From Caenimonas sedimenti (lineage in GTDB: Bacteria > Pseudomonadota > Gammaproteobacteria > Burkholderiales > Burkholderiaceae_C), in assembly GCF_007833165.1 (NCBI RefSeq), contig NZ_VOBQ01000005.1:62001-126000 (forward strand): a DNA stretch of 64,000 nucleotides, in the 5' to 3' direction. Below are positions 46,318 through 53,761 of the stretch, one piece after another. The notes below the pieces were generated by a model. The model saw only the letters and a list, made by a program, of their open reading frames with translations. It did not search any database and had not been told where the DNA came from. The translations under genes and the position numbers were made by a program. Position 1 is the first letter of the stretch. Each line of letters opens with the position of its first letter.

Positions 46318-47367
46318 ATGAACGTGAAGCAGCAGTACGCAGAAGAGGCGATTCCCAACGCTGACTCTGCAGCAATGGGCGAGCGCCTTCGGGCGCTTGC
46401 GGTGCGCCCTCAGTCCCTGACGGTGCGCGATCTGATTGACCGCTACATGGCGGTCTATGCTGGTGCGGACACCACACGGGCCCAGAGGCTCGCTGCCTGG
46501 TGCGCCCTCGCTGGTGACTTCACCCTCGAAAACGTCGACAGCGACCTGATGCACGCCGGCCGTGCAGAGCTCGCTAGGCAACCTCCGCTGGTGTTCCTGG
46601 GGCTGGACCACCAGGGGCGCCGGATTTTTCGCGCCAAGGGCCGCGCGAAGGCCAAGACGCCCGCAACGTTGAACCGGTACATGGTCGCCCTGGCCGCGGT
46701 TTTCACCTGGGCGATCGAGCAGCGCCTCGCGCCGCGCGGCTGGGTGCATCCGTGCCGAGGCATCAAGCGCCTGGCCGAGCCGGACGGCCGGGTCCGGTTT
46801 CTCGATGAAGCGGAGCGCGGGCGGCTCTTCGCTGCCTGCAAATCGTCGAAGTACCCCAGGCTCTATGCGCTCGCCCTCATGGCGATGCTGACTGGTGCGC
46901 GCAAGGGTGAGCTACTGTCACTGCGTTGGCGCCAGGTGGACCTAGAGTCGGGCGTGGCCACCCTCAACAGGACCAAAAATGGTGACCGGCGCACGCTGGT
47001 GTTGCTGCCGCAACTTGTGGATGAACTGAAGCCTCTTGCGGGCGACCGGGATCGCTTCGTGTTCGGGTCCGTCAACTCGCGATATCAGGCGCCGGCCTCG
47101 GTCGACTCTGCCTGGCGCGATGCGGTAGCGCGCGCGCAGATTCGGGACTTCAAGTTCCACGACCTTCGACATTGCTGCGCCTCCTACCTGGCGCAGGCCG
47201 GCACGCCGCTTAATGTGATTGCGGAGGTGCTGGGTCATCGCAAGCTCGACATGGCCCGCCGTTACGCCCACCTCACCACACAGACAAAGGCCACCGCGAT
47301 GCGCAGCGCGCTGGGGGCCATCGGAACATCTGGTCCCAAGCCAGATGCGCTACCCCTAGCAGGGTAG
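46318..47367 (+). CDS. Tyrosine-type site-specific integrase
   Basis: 349 residues. An N-terminal SAM-like/core-binding region is followed by the catalytic domain. Its residues are Arg (MLTGARKGELLSLRW), His-x-x-Arg (HDLRHCCAS), the second His (LGHRKLDMARRYAHL) and the nucleophile Tyr in ARRYAHL. It recombines the tRNA-Asn att site. It is adjacent to attL, transcribed inward, about 70 bp from the tRNA. The C-terminus has a short Gly/Pro tail. Confidence 0.95.
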   Translation: MNVKQQYAEEAIPNADSAAMGERLRALAVRPQSLTVRDLIDRYMAVYAGADTTRAQRLAAWCALAGDFTLENVDSDLMHAGRAELARQPPLVFLGLDHQGRRIFRAKGRAKAKTPATLNRYMVALAAVFTWAIEQRLAPRGWVHPCRGIKRLAEPDGRVRFLDEAERGRLFAACKSSKYPRLYALALMAMLTGARKGELLSLRWRQVDLESGVATLNRTKNGDRRTLVLLPQLVDELKPLAGDRDRFVFGSVNSRYQAPASVDSAWRDAVARAQIRDFKFHDLRHCCASYLAQAGTPLNVIAEVLGHRKLDMARRYAHLTTQTKATAMRSALGAIGTSGPKPDALPLAG

Positions 47368-47447
47368 ACAAAGTCGGCCGAGCCAAGCGCGCCAACGCAA
47401 GGCCCGACCTAACCACAACGTGCAATTCAGATGAAAAGGTGCACATC

Positions 47448-47744
47448 ATGGCTAATGGGAATGGTAGTCCTCGCTCGATCACAACCATGGGAGCGGCGCG
47501 CTCCCATGTTCGAGCGGCGATGAAGCGCGGGAAAGACTGGCAAGCTGGCGCGAGCAGACTCGAACGAGTGGCGCCCGCCAACGAGCTGCAAGCGTTCGTC
47601 AATGCAGGGGCAGCGCGCGAACTGAAACGATGGGCCGCGGCGGCGCTGGACGAGGGGTTCCAGTCGTGGCTCTACTGGTGCGTCTACATCTCGCCCAATG
47701 CGGCAATCGGGGAGATTGAGCCGCGCGCGGAAGGGTCGCCGTGA
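47448..47744 (+). CDS. Element-encoded hypothetical protein
   Basis: 98 residues from ATG 47448, with AAAAGGTG upstream (MANGNGSPRSITTMGAARSH...). A GTG at 47439 is also possible. It is helical and basic at the N-terminus, with an aromatic C-terminal segment (GFQSWLYWCVYISPNAA). Unknown; it follows the integrase by 80 bp. Confidence 0.6.
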   Translation: MANGNGSPRSITTMGAARSHVRAAMKRGKDWQAGASRLERVAPANELQAFVNAGAARELKRWAAAALDEGFQSWLYWCVYISPNAAIGEIEPRAEGSP

Positions 47745-47773
47745 CAGACTGTGGCACAGCACGCGCAGCATAA

Positions 47774-47801
47774 CGTTTCCGGTAACGCGTTACCGGAAAC
47801 G
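47774..47801. promoter_or_regulatory. Perfect 28-bp palindrome in the element
   Basis: CGTTTCCGGTAACG is immediately followed by its exact reverse complement, with no spacer. It sits in the 162-bp gap between two element genes. It could be an operator, a recombination accessory site or a replication-terminus/initiator site. It is unlikely by chance. Confidence 0.6.
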
Positions 47802-47906
47802 AAATCGACTTGCGAGCCGTTCCATGCAACGTACTGTGCTCCTGTGTCGCCCGCTTGCCGGCGCCATGTTGGACATGGGCGCCACACCAAAAGACAATAG
47901 ACCTCC

Positions 47907-48551
47907 ATGGCTAAGCCGCGTCGTCGAAAAAACTTGGAGCATCTGCTCGCTGCATTCACGGCGCGCCACCAAGGCGTGACGCAGGAGGCGGTCTCCAGTT
48001 CGTTGGCGGCCGCAGATTTGGATCGAGTGGGGGCCTTGCTGGTGGACCATCTCGCGACCGGGAACGCCGTGTATCTGATGGAGGCCTTTCTCCATTGCGT
48101 CGAGGAGGGGCGGCGGGAGGTTCCGTCGGCCATCCTGGAGTGGCTGGCCGGTGGATTGAATAAGTGGTTTGAGACAGAGGGCGAGTCCGACCTTGCGCGC
48201 GCGCTGGGACTGAAGAATGCGCCGGGCAAGCGCGCACCGCTGGAAGAGTGGATGCGTGATGTGGCAGACAACATGCTGTGCGATGACATGGAGGTCCTGA
48301 TACACCTCGGGGCGAGTCGAGATGAGGCGGCTGAAGTTGCACTTGATCGGAAGGCCAATGAGGCCGGAGAGTGGGCGCACAAGATTTCTCCTGAAACGCT
48401 CATTGCAAAGTACGCGGACAAGCATCGGAGCCAGCGAAAAGAGGCGCTCGAAGCCATCTCCGAATCTGCATCTGAATGCAGGGAGTTTCTCTCGCGGTTC
48501 AATCGGACGTATATGAGAGAAAAGCTCTTGTCAAGGGTCCGAGCTACCTGA
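47907..48551 (+). CDS. Element-encoded hypothetical protein, 214 aa
   Basis: Helical, acidic protein starting MAKPRRRKNLEHLLAAFTARH. The basic first eight residues are followed by amphipathic helices (RVGALLVDHLATGNAVYLMEAF; LEALEAISESASECREFLSR-like end). No domain recognised. The stop is inside the stem of a strong terminator (48535-48566). Probable role unknown; the position right after the 28-bp palindrome suggests regulation by it. Confidence 0.6.
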   Translation: MAKPRRRKNLEHLLAAFTARHQGVTQEAVSSSLAAADLDRVGALLVDHLATGNAVYLMEAFLHCVEEGRREVPSAILEWLAGGLNKWFETEGESDLARALGLKNAPGKRAPLEEWMRDVADNMLCDDMEVLIHLGASRDEAAEVALDRKANEAGEWAHKISPETLIAKYADKHRSQRKEALEAISESASECREFLSRFNRTYMREKLLSRVRAT

Positions 48552-48566
48552 AGCTCGGACCCTTTT
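48535..48566 (+). terminator. Terminator overlapping the 214-aa gene's stop codon
   Basis: An 11-bp stem GGGTCCGAGCT/AGCTCGGACCC with loop ACCTGA is followed by TTTT. The 5' arm is within the coding sequence. Confidence 0.75.
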
Positions 48567-48620
48567 CGACACGCAAGCACAAGACAACACTCCAAACCTC
48601 ACCTAGCAGTGTTTGGGAAA

Positions 48621-48662
48621 CCCCGGGCGCCAATGCGCCGGGGGCGAGGCCTCCCGGCCTCG
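48621..48662 (+). other. Two adjacent GC hairpins in a leader
   Basis: CCCCGGGCGC-CAAT-GCGCCGGGG (48621-48643) is followed by CGAGGCC-TCCC-GGCCTCG (48645-48662). They sit 27 bp before the GTG at 48689 and its GGAG. Possibly a regulatory leader or a processing site. Confidence 0.35.
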
Positions 48663-48688
48663 GCGCTGGCGGGTCAGGAGCTTGTCGA

Positions 48689-48946
48689 GTGCCAACAAAA
48701 TCCAATGGCGCGCCCGCCTTCTTGGGTGCCTTCCAGCCGCTGCGCGTCCTTTGGGAGGGGCGCGATCCACCCTTCCCTTCCGAGCAATCGGCAAGGTGGG
48801 CGCTTCGCCAACTACGTGAGCCTCTCGTCGTCGCAGGGGCCATTGCGGTGCATCGTGGCCGCACGTTCGTTGATGTTCCCAAGGTCGCTGAGGTCACCGT
48901 ACGCCTCGCGGTCGAGAAGGCCAGGAAGCGCTATGCCGAGAGCTGA
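48689..48946 (+). CDS. Small element protein, 85 aa (DNA-binding-like)
   Basis: Chosen from the GTG at 48689, which has GGAG 8 bp upstream; the longer upstream frame is not supported. The core is FPSEQSARWALRQLREPLVVAGAIAVHRGRTFVDVPKVAEVTV, a pattern I associate with small phage or ICE proteins of unknown function. Its end overlaps the next gene by 14 bp. Confidence 0.6.
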   Translation: MPTKSNGAPAFLGAFQPLRVLWEGRDPPFPSEQSARWALRQLREPLVVAGAIAVHRGRTFVDVPKVAEVTVRLAVEKARKRYAES

Positions 48947-49271
48947 CGAACTGCCGAAGCCCGAGCTGCTCAGCGAAGCTGAGGTGTTACGCCGCATCGG
49001 CTGGAGCGCCAATCGCCTGATGGACGCGACCATGGCAGGGGCATTTGCTCGGCCCATTTTCCGAGGTGGTGAACGCTATTGGGAGGCGCGTGCAATACGC
49101 AGATGGGAGGGGCTGAGCCAAGCGGAAGTGGTCGAGCTCTGTCGCCTGACGGGAGTGGACCCAGCTCTTGTCCAAAGAGCTGTGCCGCACTACTTGCGTA
49201 TCGCTTCGGGAGTCGAGGTGCGACGGTGGGCCGGGCCGGATGTCCTGCGGTGGATCGCGGCGGCGCTTTGA
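48933..49271 (+). CDS. Element-encoded DNA-binding-like protein, 112 aa
   Basis: Two MerR/excisionase-like half-sites are seen: LLSEAEVLRRIGWSANRLMDATMAGAFARPIFRGGERYWEARAIRRWEGL and, in the second half, LCRLTGVDPALVQRAVPHYLRIASGVEVRRWAGPDVLRWIAAAL. Each ends in an R(Y/V)W..(A/D)(I/V)(R/L)RW strand-helix. This suggests an internally duplicated winged helix. It may be the regulator of the replication gene that starts 7 bp after it. Confidence 0.55.
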   Translation: MPRADELPKPELLSEAEVLRRIGWSANRLMDATMAGAFARPIFRGGERYWEARAIRRWEGLSQAEVVELCRLTGVDPALVQRAVPHYLRIASGVEVRRWAGPDVLRWIAAAL

Positions 49272-49277
49272 GTCGCA

Positions 49278-50186
49278 ATGGCGTGGCAGCACTGTGAATT
49301 GGTCTGGTCGGAATCCAAGCAGTCGGGGACCGTCCTGCTGGTGCTGCTTTATGTCGCCCAGAGGCTAAACATGCAGACCGGGAGCTGGGACATTTCCGTT
49401 GCCGAGATCGCGCGAGCGTGCCGCCTCAGCGAGCGGCAGGCGGCTCGATCGCTCGCCGCGCTGAAAGTGAGCGGGGAGCTGGTTTCCAAGCGGCACGGCG
49501 GAATACGTGGCTACAACCGATTCTGGCTCGGGCTGAGTAGCGGCGGGAGTGCCGGGGAACAGATGGCTGCGCAAGCTGGACGAGCCGGCCAACTGCCATC
49601 CATGGCAGGGGCACCTGTCACCAATGACAGGTGCCCGCCTACTGCCATCGATGGCAGGGGCTACCTGACATCAGTGGCAGTACTACCTGTCGCGGATGTC
49701 GGTTCCAACATGACATCGGCGACACCCGTACTCGGTCTATCTCAAAAACTCATCAGTCTCGAAGGGGAGGTGGAGGTCATGAGGAACAACAAATTCAGGG
49801 ACATCGCCGCAGCATTGCGCAAGTCCGGTAGCGCGTTGGGGTCCAAAGCCAATGCCAGCTTGCGCGAGGCACTGCGACTCGGCGCCGAATTGAGTGACAT
49901 CGTGGCCGCCAGGTCGGATGCTGAAGCGTCGGGCGCAGGCGACCCACTGGCCTACGGCCTGGCGAGCCTGGTGAATCGGCTCCGGCAAACGGCTGCCCAC
50001 ACTTCTTCCGTGACCGTGGTAGCCGAATGGGACTGCAGCCGCAGCAGCATCGAGGCAGAGGGTGTTCGCCGGGGCCTGGGGACATGGGACGAGAAAGCCT
50101 TCCACAGTGGGAAAGGCGAGAGCTTCTTGACATACACCGGGCGGGTGAGGGTTGCACGCGAACCTGTGGCAAGAGCAGCAGCATGA
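49278..50186 (+). CDS. Replication-initiator-like protein with helix-turn-helix
   Basis: 302 residues. Residues ~10-90 are a winged HTH as in phage replication O-type proteins (LLVLLYVAQRLNMQTGSWDISVAEIARACRLSERQAARSLAALKVSGELVSKRHGG). The middle (~100-140) is low-similarity and its DNA carries iteron-like repeats. A coiled C-terminal part follows. By analogy with lambda O, it binds its own internal origin. It overlaps the next gene by 4 bp (ATGA). It could instead be an unrelated regulator; the iterons favour replication. Confidence 0.62.
   Translation: MAWQHCELVWSESKQSGTVLLVLLYVAQRLNMQTGSWDISVAEIARACRLSERQAARSLAALKVSGELVSKRHGGIRGYNRFWLGLSSGGSAGEQMAAQAGRAGQLPSMAGAPVTNDRCPPTAIDGRGYLTSVAVLPVADVGSNMTSATPVLGLSQKLISLEGEVEVMRNNKFRDIAAALRKSGSALGSKANASLREALRLGAELSDIVAARSDAEASGAGDPLAYGLASLVNRLRQTAAHTSSVTVVAEWDCSRSSIEAEGVRRGLGTWDEKAFHSGKGESFLTYTGRVRVAREPVARAAA
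49593..49700. repeat. Iteron-like repeats within the replication gene (candidate origin)
   Basis: Four palindromic units of the form CTGNCANCNRTGRCAG lie at 49593-49608 (CTGCCATCCATGGCAG), 49615-49630 (CTGTCACCAATGACAG), 49642-49657 (CTGCCATCGATGGCAG) and 49665-49680 (CTGACATCAGTGGCAG). A weaker one starts at 49687. Start-to-start spacing is 22, 27, 23 and 22 bp. They encode a linker that shows no protein repeat of note, so selection seems to act on DNA. Confidence 0.7.
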
Positions 50187-50599
50187 ACACTGATCCTGAC
50201 CTGCTGTCCGCGATCAATCGACTTGTCGCAGCTGTGGAGTTGCATGACCGCTTGCTCCGCGCACTAGTGCCGGAGCTAGCGAAGGCTTCATTGGAGAAGC
50301 GCAGCACGGCTGCGAGCGAACTCTCAAGGCTGGCTGGCGTCCTGGAAGCCATCCACGACGCGAGAGGCTGCAAGAGGTGGACATGCGCGGAGCTCCTGGC
50401 CAACGATGACCAAACGGTACAAGGCCAGCGGTTACGACTCGTACTAGGCGAACTAGGTGGACCTGACGGCGCAGGCGGCGTGGGCCGGTACTTGCGGCGG
50501 TGGGCCGGTGTGCCGGCTTCTGGTCACCTCCTGCAGTCTCACGGTCAAGCTGGCAAGGTGCGGCGATGGTCCGTTGGCCGCTTCGTTGAAGCTCAATGA
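50183..50599 (+). CDS. Element-encoded hypothetical protein, 138 aa
   Basis: Begins ATG 50183, overlapping the replication gene stop (MNTDPDLLSAINRLVAAVELHDRLLRAL...). The N-terminal part is helical and Leu-rich; the second half (KRWTCAELLANDDQTVQGQRLRLVLGELGGPDGAGGVGRYLRRWAG) may bind nucleic acid. No family recognised. Translational coupling supports it being real. Confidence 0.6.
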   Translation: MNTDPDLLSAINRLVAAVELHDRLLRALVPELAKASLEKRSTAASELSRLAGVLEAIHDARGCKRWTCAELLANDDQTVQGQRLRLVLGELGGPDGAGGVGRYLRRWAGVPASGHLLQSHGQAGKVRRWSVGRFVEAQ

Positions 50600-50711
50600 G
50601 AGCTCACCACGTCGTCACGTACGAGCAGCCTGGGTCCTTCCCAGCGGCCCCCGATGCGGGTAATTCGAACCGCCCTCTGGCGCTGTTGCGTGGGCTCCCT
50701 AAGGGGGTTGT

Positions 50712-51260
50712 GTGGTAGGCATAGTGGACCTATCCAGGGGCATGACGCAGGCGGAGTTCGGCGTGCTCGTGGGTGTTTCTCAGCAGGCGGTGTCTGAGTT
50801 CGTCAAGGCCGCTGCGCTTGGTCCCAGCGCGGCGGCCGGCGACATGCTTGTCGCCTACTGCGAGCGCCTGCGTGAGATGGCCGCCGGTCGGTTGGGTGAG
50901 TCCGGCGGCCTTGACCTGGTGCAAGAGCGCGCCGCGCTCGCGCGCAGCCAGCGCATCGGCCAGGACCAGAAGAACGCGGTGGCGTCTGGCGAGTTCGCGC
51001 CGGTCGGCCTGCTGGCCGACGTGCTCGGGATGGCTGGGGGCTCTGTGGTTGAGCGCTTCGAGCAACTCGAAGCGGCGCTGCGAAAGGCCTGCCCGGACTT
51101 GCCTGACGAGGCGAAGATCACCATTGCGACTGTGATCGCCGCGGCGCGCAACGAGTGGATTCGAACAACCGCAAAGCTGGTGACCACTCGGCTCGATGCG
51201 CTGCTCGCAGATGCCGGGGACGATCCCTTAGAGGACGATTCTGAGGAGGATGCGGATTGA
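50712..51260 (+). CDS. Nu1-like terminase small subunit
   Basis: 182 residues from GTG 50712, with AAGGGGG a few bases upstream. An N-terminal helix-turn-helix (MTQAEFGVLVGVSQQAVSEFVKAAALGPSAAAGDMLVAYCERLREM) precedes a helical middle (ERAALARSQRIGQDQKNAVASGEF), as in lambda Nu1. An acidic tail follows (DDPLEDDSEEDAD). It would recognise pac/cos DNA. No large terminase is encoded nearby, so packaging would need a helper. It overlaps the next gene by 4 bp. Confidence 0.72.
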   Translation: MVGIVDLSRGMTQAEFGVLVGVSQQAVSEFVKAAALGPSAAAGDMLVAYCERLREMAAGRLGESGGLDLVQERAALARSQRIGQDQKNAVASGEFAPVGLLADVLGMAGGSVVERFEQLEAALRKACPDLPDEAKITIATVIAAARNEWIRTTAKLVTTRLDALLADAGDDPLEDDSEEDAD

Positions 51261-51781
51261 GCGCGCGAGCCGACGATGCACTGATCGCGCGCGATGGCGT
51301 CCTGCGCCGGCTGGAAGCCGGCAGGGCCACTGCAAGGGACATTGCTGAGATTGGTCGCTGGTCGGCAGCGGGTCGGGCGCGCGCTGTGCCCTCACTGGAT
51401 GCCTCGGCAATTTTCTGCAGAGCTGTCGGCGCCGGGCGGCGCTTCGAGCGTGATTGTTGGATCGTTCGAGCGCTCGCGCAGTCCGGCCGGGATGCGGCCT
51501 ACCTGAAGGACTGCGGCGGCCTCGAAGAGGATTGGCGCGAGTTCATCGAACGCTGTCGCTATGCGAGGCTGCGGGAGGCCGGGCTGCACGACATCAAAAG
51601 CGCCTTCGATGAAGCTCTTTACCGTGCAACTGAGCTGAATGCGGGTGAGGCGCTGCAGGAGAGGCAGATTGCCAAAGGTGCGCGGGCGGCATTGGATTCC
51701 ACACATGGTGGTCTCGCCCTCGCGAGTTGGGCTGGGGCAAGCGGGCCGGCGGGTCCGCTTCCGTGGCCGTTGCGGAATTAA
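51257..51781 (+). CDS. Element-encoded hypothetical protein, 174 aa
   Basis: TTG start at 51257, overlapping the terminase stop (TTGA). The sequence is MSARADDALIARDGVLRRLEAGRATARDIAE...; it is helical with two to three cysteines (FCRAVGAGRRFERDCWIV, LKDCGGLEEDW). Not recognised. Its place between the small terminase and the capsid gene suggests a head or packaging accessory role. Confidence 0.55.
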   Translation: MSARADDALIARDGVLRRLEAGRATARDIAEIGRWSAAGRARAVPSLDASAIFCRAVGAGRRFERDCWIVRALAQSGRDAAYLKDCGGLEEDWREFIERCRYARLREAGLHDIKSAFDEALYRATELNAGEALQERQIAKGARAALDSTHGGLALASWAGASGPAGPLPWPLRN

Positions 51782-51838
51782 ATCTGGAAGAAAAATTCCG
51801 TGCTTTTTTGTTCCGGCGCTCGCTTCTAACCTGGGCTC

Positions 51839-52372
51839 ATGTCACTCAAGCAACTCATCAAAGGAGCCGCGAGCATGTTCAATTTCGACCAGGCCAAGAA
51901 GACGCGCATCGACATCGAGGCGAAGATCGTGTCGCTTACCACGGACCTTCAGGCCTGCCGCGCGGAGCGTCAGGCGATTTTCGGAGGCCCCGCTGCCAGG
52001 GCGGACGTGAAGGCAATGCTGAGCAAATGGATCGACGCCAAGGCCGCCGCGTTCCCAGGTGCCCTGCGCGGGCGACTCGCGTCCTTCATCCAGACTCCCT
52101 CGACCCTGCTGAATGAGCGTCTGGTCCGCCAGGAAATCGCCTTGCCGGATGTCGACACCGTACTCTGTGCCGCGCTCGGCGACCAGTTGAAAGTTGCGCT
52201 TGCCAAGGCTGTGGACGAAATCGTCGAATGGCCTGTGGGTCCGCCGGGACTGCCTCTTGCGCAGCGCGGCGCAGCCGTCGACAAAGTCGACGAAAAGATT
52301 GCCGCCCTAGATGCGGAGCGAAACGACCTCATCGAGCGTGCGCGGGACGCTGGCTTGATGCTGGATGTCTGA
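51839..52372 (+). CDS. Element-encoded hypothetical protein, 177 aa (possible scaffold)
   Basis: Starts MSLKQLIKGAASMFNFDQAKKTRIDIEAKIV, with coiled-coil-like helices at both ends (DEKIAALDAERNDLIERARDAG). It overlaps the capsid gene by 8 bp. Position and coiled coils are compatible with a scaffolding or head-assembly factor, an inference only. Confidence 0.55.
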   Translation: MSLKQLIKGAASMFNFDQAKKTRIDIEAKIVSLTTDLQACRAERQAIFGGPAARADVKAMLSKWIDAKAAAFPGALRGRLASFIQTPSTLLNERLVRQEIALPDVDTVLCAALGDQLKVALAKAVDEIVEWPVGPPGLPLAQRGAAVDKVDEKIAALDAERNDLIERARDAGLMLDV

Positions 52373-53531
52373 GAAGCCGTCGCTCTCAAACCTGAAAACC
52401 ACTCGACCTATGACGAAACTCTCCACTGTTCGCGACGAGAAGCAGACGCGCTTCGCTGGCATGTCCGAAGCGATTCTGCATCGGATGGCCCCGGAAGCTG
52501 AGCTCACCGACAACGGCCGGCAGTATCGCGGCTTCACGCTGCTGGAGCTCGGACGCGAGTTCCTCGACATGCACGGCGTCAACACGCGTGGCCTCGATCG
52601 CATGTCGCTGGCTGCCAGCGTGATGCAGTTTCGCTCCGGCGCTGGGGGCATGCAGACCGTGAGCGACTTCGCCTCTCTGCTGGCGAACGTCGCCAACAAG
52701 CGCATGCGCGGTGCCTACGGTGAGAACCCGGGCAGCTACCGCCAATGGGCCCGCAAGGCCCCCAACGCGCCCGACTTCAAGAGCATGACTGTGGTGCAGA
52801 TTTCCGGCGCACCGGACCTGCTGCAGGTCAACGAGCACGGCGAGTTCACCTACGGCCAGATGCAGGACGGCAAAGAGGTCTACAGCCTGCTCACCTACGG
52901 GCGCATCGTCTCGCTGAGCCGCCAGGCCATGGTGAACGACGACCTGCGCGGCTTCGACCGCATGGTCACCGCCTTCGGCTTCTCAGCCGCGCGGCTCGAA
53001 AACCGCACGGTGTACAGCCAGCTCACGGCCAACGCCGCGATGGGCGACGGCACCGCGCTGTTTCACGCTGACCACGCAAACCTGCTGACTGGCTCGGCCC
53101 TGGCCGTCGGCGCCCTGAGCGCCATGCGCGCGGCGATGCGCAAGCAAAAGGGCCTGCAAAACGAGGAGCTCAACCTCGCGCCGGCTTACCTGATCGTGCC
53201 GGCGGCGCTGGAGCAGACCGCCTACCAGCTCACCAGCTCCAACTACGTGCCGGCCACGAAGGCGGAAGTCAACGAGTTCCGTACCGGTGGCCGCACCGCG
53301 GTCGAACCGGTTGTCGAGCCGATCCTCGACGCGAACAGCGCGACGACCTGGTACGCCGCCGCCAGCTCCACGCAGGTGGATACGGTGGAGTACTGCTACC
53401 TCGACGGCAACGAGGGCCCGGTCATCGAGTCGGAGATGAGCTTCAAGGTGGATGGCATGTCGATGAAGTGCCGTCACGACTTCGCGGCGAAGGCCATCGA
53501 TCACCGCGGCCTCAGCAAGGCGACCGCGTGA
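52365..53531 (+). CDS. Phage major capsid protein (stand-alone)
   Basis: 388 residues. From residue ~25 on it matches the capsid half of prohead protease-major capsid fusion proteins: ELTDNGRQYRGFTLLELGREFLDMHG, SDFASLLANVANKRMRGAY, LLQVNEHGEFTYGQM, YGRIVSLSRQAMVNDDLRGFDRM, GDGTALFHADHANL, APAYLIVPAALEQTAY, CRHDFAAKAIDHRGL. The usual N-terminal protease is absent, and no separate protease gene is present. It may assemble without cleavage, or use a helper's protease. An alternative start is the ATG at 52410. Confidence 0.85.
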   Translation: MSEKPSLSNLKTTRPMTKLSTVRDEKQTRFAGMSEAILHRMAPEAELTDNGRQYRGFTLLELGREFLDMHGVNTRGLDRMSLAASVMQFRSGAGGMQTVSDFASLLANVANKRMRGAYGENPGSYRQWARKAPNAPDFKSMTVVQISGAPDLLQVNEHGEFTYGQMQDGKEVYSLLTYGRIVSLSRQAMVNDDLRGFDRMVTAFGFSAARLENRTVYSQLTANAAMGDGTALFHADHANLLTGSALAVGALSAMRAAMRKQKGLQNEELNLAPAYLIVPAALEQTAYQLTSSNYVPATKAEVNEFRTGGRTAVEPVVEPILDANSATTWYAAASSTQVDTVEYCYLDGNEGPVIESEMSFKVDGMSMKCRHDFAAKAIDHRGLSKATA

Positions 53532-53761
53532 GCGGGGATCGGCATGCGCTTCGCAAAAAAATGCGATGCGCGATGGATGGGGGGCGAGAAGTCGGCCATA
53601 GCTCTCCCGTCGTGTCGAGTTGACCATGGTCGTCATCCTTGTGCAACGTCCCGGAAGTCGTTCTCCAGTGGGAAGTTGCACACAGGGGCGCTAGGACGGC
53701 CTTTAGCTTGCAGACAGGCGCCCCAACCACAACGGCATTCTCGACCAAATGAAAGCGCTCC
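53532..53761. other. 230-bp gap between capsid and tape-measure genes
   Basis: No convincing gene is seen. There is a run of A's (GCTTCGCAAAAAAATG near 53550). In a complete phage the head-tail connector and tail-tube genes would lie here, so it may be a deletion junction. A 73-codon open frame in it has no coding look. Confidence 0.5.

Noticed and set aside
47774..47801. CRISPR repeat or terminator
   Set aside because: A single perfect palindrome with no spacer array and no T-run. No CRISPR array or cas gene is visible anywhere in the window.
48476..48688. N-terminal extension of the 85-aa element gene
   Set aside because: It would cross a strong terminator (48535-48566) and hairpins; the GTG at 48689 has GGAG at ideal spacing.
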